Below, in pieces: positions 6,260-11,824 of a stretch of 11,824 nucleotides of DNA. Source of the DNA: Hyphochytrium catenoides (Eukaryota > Sar > Hyphochytriomycetes > Hyphochytriales > Hyphochytriaceae); the NCBI GenBank assembly GCA_900088475.1, contig FLMG01002902.1:1-11824 (forward strand). Reading direction: 5' to 3'. Under the pieces are notes generated by a model. The model had not been told where the DNA came from. It made no database searches and saw nothing but the letters and a program-made list of their open reading frames with translations. Each line of letters begins with the position of its first letter. The first letter of the stretch is position 1. Position numbers and translations under genes: made by a program.

Positions 6260-8603
6260 TTGGCAGAAGAGGCCACCCAGAAGAATCTTTCCCCCTGGAG
6301 CTCTTCGGTCGCAAACAAGAAGGGGCGTTTAGTTGATGGCTGTTGACAGTAGGGTGGTCGACGACGAGAGTGTTATAAGTACTATGTACTAGTCGGTTGA
6401 CTAGCGGCTAAGACACTTGATGACTTATGACCGCCGCTCGTGGCCTTTTACAGATCAAAGGCTCCCATAAACCCTTCTTAGTCTGAGCGACTGAATGATG
6501 GCCTGTCTCAATTTGCTTGACAAATGCTTTCTTTGAGTGAACTTTGCTGCTTCCGCAGCAGTTAAACAGGCGCACTAGTGACAAAGCACTTCCACACACG
6601 CAATAGCAGATGTGAGCAGTCACGTGGTACTGTAGTAGTACGGTAGAAAAGCACTATCACTAGAGAATGCAGTGAGTACGACTTTTGTACTCTCTGTACC
6701 TACCTGTAGGAAGTTCCAGAGGCTGTCCTCCCTCAAGCACATGTTCCTGGTCCACATAGTGTTTTTGAAGACACTAACATCCCAGTACATTTTCAAAAGC
6801 ACAAAAGTAGTATTGCCAGAGGTGTGCCCCACATAACACGTTTCTTCTGCAGATCGCCGGTGGCAGTAGTAATATCAAGAAGGTGCCATTACAAAGAATG
6901 AAAAAACTTCTCCCACGTGGTTCCAAAGCTGATGTATGGATTAGCTAGAACTAGAACTAAACCATCGAGTTCTACTATACCCAAACCCCTGGAATAGCTG
7001 TAGCCTTGAGGAACAACAGCTTTGACAGGCATGATCAAAGAACTACTGGCTGTTTCACTCCCTGTTCACACAACAACCATCCTGACTCGTATTGTACTGG
7101 GGCAGTTTTTGTACCAGTACCACCATAATATCGCATACTACTTGTACTACTACAACCACTAGTGCCACCCACGCCGCCGAGTAGGATGGGCAAATCTGCA
7201 GAACTATGGGTCATTGGGTCATCACACATCAAGTGACTGCTCTACCACGTCTCTCTTGTTTCCTACCCTATTTGTAAGACAGATTAGTTCTAGTTGTACA
7301 AGTCTCAAGAAATAAGCAAGCGTCTGCTGTCTGCTGCTGGTGCAGCGCACGCAGGCCACCGCAGCTCAACTAAACATTTACTGTTATAGGAGTAGGAGAA
7401 GAGGTCATCATCCCTACTTATCTTCAGTTAAAGTCTCACCACCAACGCCACCTATCAGTGCCTGATGGAACATCGTGTGGGACTTTCACATTTCTTGGCT
7501 ACATTGATCAACAACGGGGCAAGCTGACAGGCATTGCCTGGCAGCTAGTATACCAGTTTTCACAAGTCACAAGATCTATGCCACAAAGCTTCATCGTACT
7601 TGTACGACCACAACGCTGGCACTTACACGTGCTTCAGAGGCATTGGCTAGGGGAAGTTGGACAGATAGACCACATTCGTAGATCTTCTTTCTTCCCTCCC
7701 CCCACTTTCTCGCTTGTACCTTATTCTTCTTTCTCTCGTCTCTTATAACCCTCTAGGAACTAGGTACCATGAGCAGGACTCTTAACGACGGTGAAGGTAG
7801 CATTATTCTTCACTACTCACTTCACCAATTCAACGGTATCATCACAACTGTCAATCATAGCATTAGACCTTACTAAAGAAGGTATTCTACAACTTCCCAT
7901 TAGCAAGAACCTTCGCCTACTCTGTGCACTCACTTGAATAGTAGATCCTTACTCTTCTTACAGTGTCTGCTGCTGATGACAGAGGAGAACGCACTTATAG
8001 GGAGGACTAGTAGCCAACAATAAGGCTTGTTGCAATTATTATTACGGGTCTTCCTAGTAGTAGGGACACTTTCTTGTTGTAGTTAGTGGAGGACCTCTAT
8101 TATGGCATGGATTAGGTCTCTCTGCTCCCACCACCGCCTTCTACTTCTGCTCCTGCAGCTCCTTGCACTATGCAACTCGGGGTTACCCTCTTTTCCAAAG
8201 CCCTTGGCGTTTATCCAACAGCAGTGGTGTTGTCAGGGGACACCTGACTGGATGGCAACACGACTCTATGGTAGTGTAGTCTGCTTTGATGACTTACTAA
8301 ACAAGACTCTTGGCCAAGTTCAGATGGGCAAGATCACGGAGCGCTAGTGGCCTTCCTGCTCTACATCCTGAAGTAACCGAGCGGTCTACCTCTGGTTCTC
8401 GCTCAGTTCCGTTCGGGCCTATGGACATCTTCCGTGACATACATGGAAGCATTGTGTCGTAAACCGTCCTCTTCTACTGTCCGACGCCGCCACAGCTAGA
8501 GTACCCATCTGGCCGCCCACGACGGCAACGTTTGGCAGATTAAGGATAGGACAGAAACCTCCGTGTGTAAAAACGTTTTACGCCGGAACAGCTGGGCATC
8601 AGC
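6260..8603. other. 2.3 kb without a recognised gene; coding-like fragments and short inverted repeats
   Basis: No protein domain is recognised on either strand. The stretch is rich in GTAC, CTAG and TAGTAC words and small inverted repeats, for example CTAGTC-ggtt-GACTAG at 6389-6404 and TCGTAC-tt-GTACGA at 7594-7607. Coding-like pieces are: minus 7032-6892 (starts MPVKAVVPQGYSYSRGLG); minus about 6852-6707 (contains VLLKMYWDVSVFKNTMW and ends before CAG|GTAGGT); minus about 6560-6408 (ends SHQVS); and plus about 7371-7748 (an open run of about 126 codons). They may be exons of an unknown gene, remains of a decayed element, or chance. Confidence 0.35.
8102..8347 (+). CDS. possible short secreted protein or signal-peptide exon, unknown function
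   Basis: An ATG opens 81 codons. The first 26 residues have the layout of a signal peptide: a short N-terminal part with Arg and His residues, a Leu-rich core (RLLLLLLQLLAL) and CNSG near a possible cleavage site. The rest contains four cysteines or so and no known domain. A Leu run can arise from a CT-rich tract, which is present here, so coding status is unsure. The frame ends at TAG 8345-8347, about 257 bp from the SBDS stop on the other strand. Confidence 0.22.
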   Translation: MAWIRSLCSHHRLLLLLLQLLALCNSGLPSFPKPLAFIQQQWCCQGTPDWMATRLYGSVVCFDDLLNKTLGQVQMGKITER

Positions 8604-10259
8604 TCAAACAGCACCTCCTGTTAGAAAGTCCTCAATTTCGTCTTGCGATATCTGAGAAAATGACTCTTCATCTACTAGCGGCAGACCCTTCAGCTTCAAC
8701 TTCAGATTATAACGATGCCATTGTGACCGAAAGTGCTCGCGATGTTCATTCTTGTCTCCAAAGCGACCCCCACATGTTGTACAAGTCAGTCCACCTCTCG
8801 CTACTTTGGGTGCAATCGTGGGAGAACGCTTGGTAGGCGACGCAGATGAAGATGTTGACAACGTTTTCCCAGCAGTCTGCAGTCTTTGAGAGTCAGTAGC
8901 GGTCCAGAAAAGAGATTGAGAAAGTCAATAAGGCTTGCAGACTAACCTCTTCCGTCACGACACTTGGCGAGCCATTGCCATCATCCCCTGCAATATGCTT
9001 CCTGTGAATGCAATTGAAAGTCCGGTACATGGTGATGTTCCACTTACTTTCTAGTTTCTTTGCTTTCCGTTCTTTGCGAAGCAGCTCGCTGTCAACATCA
9101 TCCTCGCCCTCACGTTGGACACTGAACTCCAGGATATCAAGCTTTCCTTGTCCTACACACTTCCTAAGTCATGCTTTTGGCCGTCACTATGTCGATTATT
9201 GCCCTCACCTCCGCTCTCTGACCTCACGATCTCCTCTACCTTCCGGTATGATCCAGGGTCTACGAGAAAGACTATTCGGAGAAGGCCACCGCTGGACTGA
9301 TGTCGGATATCTGCGTTTTGTTCTGCAAGCTGCTGCTTGATTCTTTCACACCCTACATTGAAGACAGTAACTGATAGGAAGTCCATGTACAACCCAGGTC
9401 TACAGGTAGAACCTGGATGTTCCGCCGGCAGCTCGACCGCCAGTTGCATCTTCGCTCTGGCAATAGGCATATGTCCCATCAGCGTCTTGATTACTTCTAG
9501 AGCCTGCAAGGGAATACTTTAGCTCTTACAAGGCATAATAGTAATGTAAGAATTTATACCTGTTGTTTTGCGCTACGGTTCTGCACGGGAGCGAAGTGAA
9601 TGTCCTTCATGGCCCGTTCTATCAAGCCCACCTTATCCGACAAAGGAAGGTTAGTTAGAGTTGCAGGTAGTAGGCAAAGAACAACGCATTGGGTACCGGA
9701 TAGGGCCGATTTGACTCAGGGTTGACTGTTTTCTCTGCCACAATAGTTGCAATATCTCGGTAAATGCTGGATGGAACCATTTAGACAGAAATACAAGGGG
9801 AAACTACGGTTACTCTTTACCTTTCTTGAGCTGTCTGTCTCTCCTTATCAGAGACCTGGAGTTCTCCTTGCTCCAGAATAATTTTGGAGACCGCCTCGTG
9901 GTCGTCTGTTCCGAAGACGTCAATCAGGTCTTTGGCGTTCGCTACCTTTCCCTGCTCCGCTACTCGTAAGTGGACCGTCTCACGAAGGACATAAGGGACG
10001 CTGTCACCTTGGAGACATTCGTAAAAACTCGATCTATCTGGAGAACTTCGCTGATGTCTGTTTCTACCCTATTGCGCCAGTTGACGATTTTGTTCCTATA
10101 GCAGGCGATCTCAAACCTCTTTCCTGATGGATTCAGTTGTAAGCCAGCGTCTTGATGCCACCGAGTTATCTCGAGAGAGTTACCTTTCTTCTTAAATTTG
10201 ACAATGGCGACATTGGTGAGTCGCACTTGAGTCACAGGCTGACCAATACGCTTCGACAT
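8604..10259 (-). CDS. SBDS: SBDS, 60S ribosome maturation factor, 10 exons, with C-terminal C2H2 zinc finger
   Basis: SBDS works with the GTPase EFL1 to release the anti-association factor eIF6/Tif6 from late pre-60S subunits. Exons on the minus strand: 10259-10184, 10123-10008, 9951-9821, 9766-9697, 9631-9560, 9503-9413, 9352-9209, 9152-9048, 8987-8947 and 8876-8604. They sum to 1119 nt and 372 residues, all phases closing. Introns are 60, 56, 54, 65, 56, 60, 56, 60 and 70 nt. Landmarks match the family along its length: [20 protein letters not shown] (12-31), ISEVLQ and VFTNVSK in the N-terminal domain, [56 protein letters not shown], then [17 protein letters not shown] and GKLDILEF near 250. 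About 120 residues follow: an acidic/basic linker, a Ser/Thr/Pro segment and a C2H2 finger with Cys314, Cys317, His330, His336 and the following [12 protein letters not shown]. That finger type is found in Rei1/ZNF622 and ANKZF1. Without splicing at 10183-10124 a 20-residue stretch would be wrongly inserted. Confidence 0.97.
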
Positions 10260-10370
10260 GTTGGGCTTCTATGGCTTCTCCTACTGCTCGTCGCGCTCCA
10301 AAAGGACGAGCGACATAAACTATACTAAGCTAGCACGACAACAAACCACTAATGGTGGAGCTTCACGCGG
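10260..10370. promoter_or_regulatory. SBDS upstream region with a small inverted repeat
   Basis: This is the likely start region of SBDS transcription. GCTCGTC (10286-10292) and GACGAGC (10305-10311) form a 7-bp inverted repeat with a 12-nt loop, 27-52 bp upstream of the start codon. No TATA box is evident. Confidence 0.25.
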
Positions 10371-10763
10371 CTACTTACAGAGAACCCCTTCCTTTGTTCT
10401 TATAGCACCGCCAATCAGGATATAACAAGAAGCCACCAACACACAGCGAGTGAGTGAACAGATGCCGCTCGTAGAGGAGCAAGCAGGCCGCAAGCACCAA
10501 ACAGGTGGAGATGACAGGAACAGAGCGCCAACACCTTTAGTGAACTTTCTGATCATTTGCAGCACGGTGTTGGGCTCTTCCACAGTTCGCAAACTTGACT
10601 GCGCCCTTCGTAGTCTATCACCAAGTCTTGTACTCGTAGGTCTTGAATGGAACTGTGGCGGTGTACTACCCTGTAGTTTGGATACAACACGCACAAAGTG
10701 CTCCCAAAGCTGTAACAAATACTGTAACGAGGTGTGTAGACTACTTGTACAAGTACATGTAGG
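10371..10763 (-). CDS. coding-like minus-strand open frame, unknown, possibly partial
   Basis: The minus strand is open for about 130 codons. No ATG lies near the 5' end of the frame; an internal TTG at 10718 is the first near-cognate start considered. The central part has a convincing mixed composition (WEHFVRVVSKLQGS, then a basic helix RLGDRLRRAQSSLRTVEEPN, then VLQMIRKFTKGVGALF). After that it becomes Cys- and Ser-rich and less protein-like. I recognise no domain. It could be an exon or a fragment of a decayed gene between SBDS and the tRNA. Confidence 0.25.
   Translation of the reverse strand, partial: PTCTCTSSLHTSLQYLLQLWEHFVRVVSKLQGSTPPQFHSRPTSTRLGDRLRRAQSSLRTVEEPNTVLQMIRKFTKGVGALFLSSPPVWCLRPACSSTSGICSLTRCVLVASCYILIGGAIRTKEGVLCK
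10742..10755. repeat. 14-bp perfect palindrome TACTTGTACAAGTA
   Basis: The bases read identically on both strands. It lies about 60 bp from the 3' end of the tRNA gene. Related GTACTTGTAC words occur at 7597-7606 and near 7136-7150, so it may belong to a dispersed short motif. Confidence 0.5.
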
Positions 10764-10808
10764 AAAAAACTACGGAGTACTCATCACTACCAAAAGAATC
10801 AAAAGTGT

Positions 10809-10813
10809 AAAAA
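10809..10813 (-). terminator. RNA polymerase III terminator (TTTTT) of tRNA-Lys
   Basis: On the minus strand five T follow the tRNA 3' end after three bases (CTC TTTTT), the standard Pol III stop. Confidence 0.75.
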
Positions 10814-10816
10814 GAG

Positions 10817-10889
10817 CACCGTTGCGGGGGCTCGAACCCCGGACCACCAGCTTAAAAGGCTGGCGCTCTACCGACTGAGCTACACCGGT
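10817..10889 (-). tRNA. tRNA-Lys(UUU)
   Basis: A 73-nt cloverleaf without intron. It has a 7-bp acceptor stem with one G-A mismatch at pair 5-68; TA at 8-9; a 4-bp D stem with loop AGTCGGTA; a 5-bp anticodon stem CCAGC/GCTGG with loop CTTTTAA (anticodon TTT); a 5-nt variable loop; a T stem CGGGG/CCCCG with loop TTCGAGC; and discriminator G. The internal A box TAGCTCAGTCGG and B box GGTTCGAGCCC match Pol III promoters. CCA is not encoded, as usual in eukaryotes. It reads lysine codons AAA and AAG. Confidence 0.96.
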
Positions 10890-11435
10890 TTGCTCGATAC
10901 TGGAGGAAGTATCAATATAATATAAAGTGGAAATCCCAATATAGTTCAAGGGCTTTTTTCTGGGTACCTTTACTGGGTTTGTTGGGTGGGTTCGTACCGC
11001 GTAACAATATACTTCTAAAACAATTCACTTGCCGTCATAGCCCAATTATGGGCATTTAAAGAAGATCCTGGTCTCTGGCTTGATGCTGAGATCTGAACAT
11101 CAGCTTGGAGCTTGGAGGTGAGTTTCCTTCTTCCTATCTACGAGTTCTATTGTTGCTTCGTGGTCAAGGCCTGCTGGATCTGCTGCATCTGCTGAAGTTT
11201 AAGGCGATGTGAAGCATGCCAGTTCGATTTATACTTCAGAGCTCAATGCATCTCTCTCTAGCGGTGAGGCAGTCGTAGAAAGGAATAACGCCACCCAGCG
11301 AGCTTTGGATATCTTATGCTCTGGAGGAATCGGGCATTGGCCTACTGTCTGCCCTCCAGGAGCACAGGCTCAAATATCCTGCTTTACAGATCTCCGCGTT
11401 CGCCCATCTTTCGGCCGCTAGTATCAATCCATAGC
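10890..11435. other. no gene recognised
   Basis: This is the upstream flank of the tRNA and the leader of the candidate gene at 11436. It includes an AT-rich run AATATAATATAAAG at 10914-10927, just upstream of the tRNA 5' end, which could help Pol III initiation. A GAGGTGAGT splice-donor-like site lies at 11115-11123, and CTG-type triplets (CTGCTGGATCTGCTGCATCTGCTG) at 11171-11194. A plus-strand frame at 11209-11421 has no recognisable content. Confidence 0.35.
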
Positions 11436-11713
11436 ATGACGGGGAAGCGTACCCGCTCAAGCGCTACCTCTAAAAGCGTATCACCTAAAACGTCAGATGG
11501 CACCGCCTTATCATCAAAGACTTCCAGAAGCAGAAGAACGCGTGGTCAAAGCAAGACCATGGATAAGGGGTCAGAAGGGCAAGGTACAAACTCATCATAA
11601 AGAAGAGAGGGAAAGGGGTATAGATATAGGGAGAGACCCACCGATAGTAATAGGGAGCTATGATAATTTTAGATCTGAGCCTTACGGAAGAGGAACAAAG
11701 TCATGAAAACTGA
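11436..11713 (+). CDS. candidate basic Ser/Thr/Lys/Arg-rich protein, spliced; may continue past the window
   Basis: An ATG at 11436 opens a basic N-terminal exon (MTGKRTRSSATSKSVSPKTS, then SRSRRTRGQSKTMDK) that reaches a donor G|GTACAA at 11584. An acceptor AATTTTAG ends at 11672, giving an 89-nt intron and phase agreement. The second exon reads DLSLTEEEQSHEN and stops at TGA 11711-11713, for 62 residues in all. Alternatively, the overlapping frame from ATG 11703 (MKTESLSLLGLSKARVRSQG…) is open to the right edge and looks equally coding-like; an acceptor at CTGAG (ending 11678) would join it to exon 1 in frame. The composition suggests a disordered nuclear protein. No domain is seen. Confidence 0.4.
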
Positions 11714-11824
11714 ATCCTTATCATTGTTGGGTCTCTCTAAGGCAAGAGTAAGGTCGCAAGGGTTGCAGAAGAAGATCCTAAAACGCCGCACAAGCGATAC
11801 TGGCTTTTCAAAAGCGAACCGGAC

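Noticed and set aside
9008-9340. Plus-strand Ser-rich frame of 110 codons
   Set aside because: It is antisense to SBDS exons 7-8, which are fixed by family alignment.
10124-10183. A 20-residue insertion in the SBDS N-terminal domain
   Set aside because: It is a 60-nt GT-AG intron; removing it restores [12 protein letters not shown] exactly as in the family.
10450-10878. Plus-strand frame of 142 codons
   Set aside because: It runs through the tRNA-Lys gene on the opposite strand and has no recognisable content.
11171-11194. CTG triplet repeat
   Set aside because: Only imperfect triplets with interruptions; too short to call a microsatellite.
1-11824. CRISPR arrays, prophage, restriction or toxin-antitoxin systems
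   Set aside because: The window is eukaryotic and has no direct-repeat arrays, integrases or related domains.

Overview
This is nuclear DNA from a microbial eukaryote. The genes are cut into many small exons by GT-AG introns, mostly 49-78 nt with a few near 92-119 nt, often with a CTRAC-like branch point 15-25 nt before the acceptor. A tRNA-Lys with internal Pol III boxes is present, and I saw no bacterial ribosome binding sites or operons. The proteins (SBDS with a C-terminal zinc finger, a PHD/zinc-knuckle protein, a small SET protein) would suit an alga, a stramenopile or a related protist. I cannot name the lineage from the sequence alone.

Four protein genes are well supported, three of them only after splicing by hand. 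(1) 593-1733, minus: a dUTPase of 8 exons with all five family motifs and an unusual C-terminal extension of about 100 residues. (2) 2426-3034, plus: a single-exon SET-domain lysine methyltransferase. (3) 3210-5983, minus: a chromatin-type protein of about 11 exons with two CCHC zinc knuckles, a lysine-rich linker and a C4HC3 PHD finger followed by a region like that of ASH2 and Polycomb-like proteins. (4) 8604-10259, minus: SBDS, the 60S ribosome maturation factor, in 10 exons, ending in a C2H2 finger of the Rei1/ANKZF1 kind. A tRNA-Lys(UUU) lies at 10817-10889, minus. For dUTPase and SBDS every exon phase closes and the summed exon length is a multiple of three. For the PHD gene this holds except at one 3' stretch where three splice models remain open.

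The rest is weaker. 1734-2425 may hide two small convergent genes between dUTPase and SET. 6014-8603 has no recognisable gene but holds several coding-like fragments and many short inverted repeats around GTAC and CTAG. 10371-10763 has a coding-like minus-strand frame. 11436 to the right edge appears to start a basic plus-strand protein. The first 118 bases may carry the tail of a plus-strand gene.

The genes are independent transcription units. The SET and PHD genes are convergent neighbours with 175 bp between them, and both look chromatin-related. SBDS acts in ribosome maturation and dUTPase in nucleotide pool sanitation. I see no mobile element with a recognisable transposase or terminal repeats, no CRISPR array and no clear novel system. 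The most unusual items are the dUTPase extension, the SBDS finger fusion, and three 60-nt introns in SBDS that are stop-free multiples of three.
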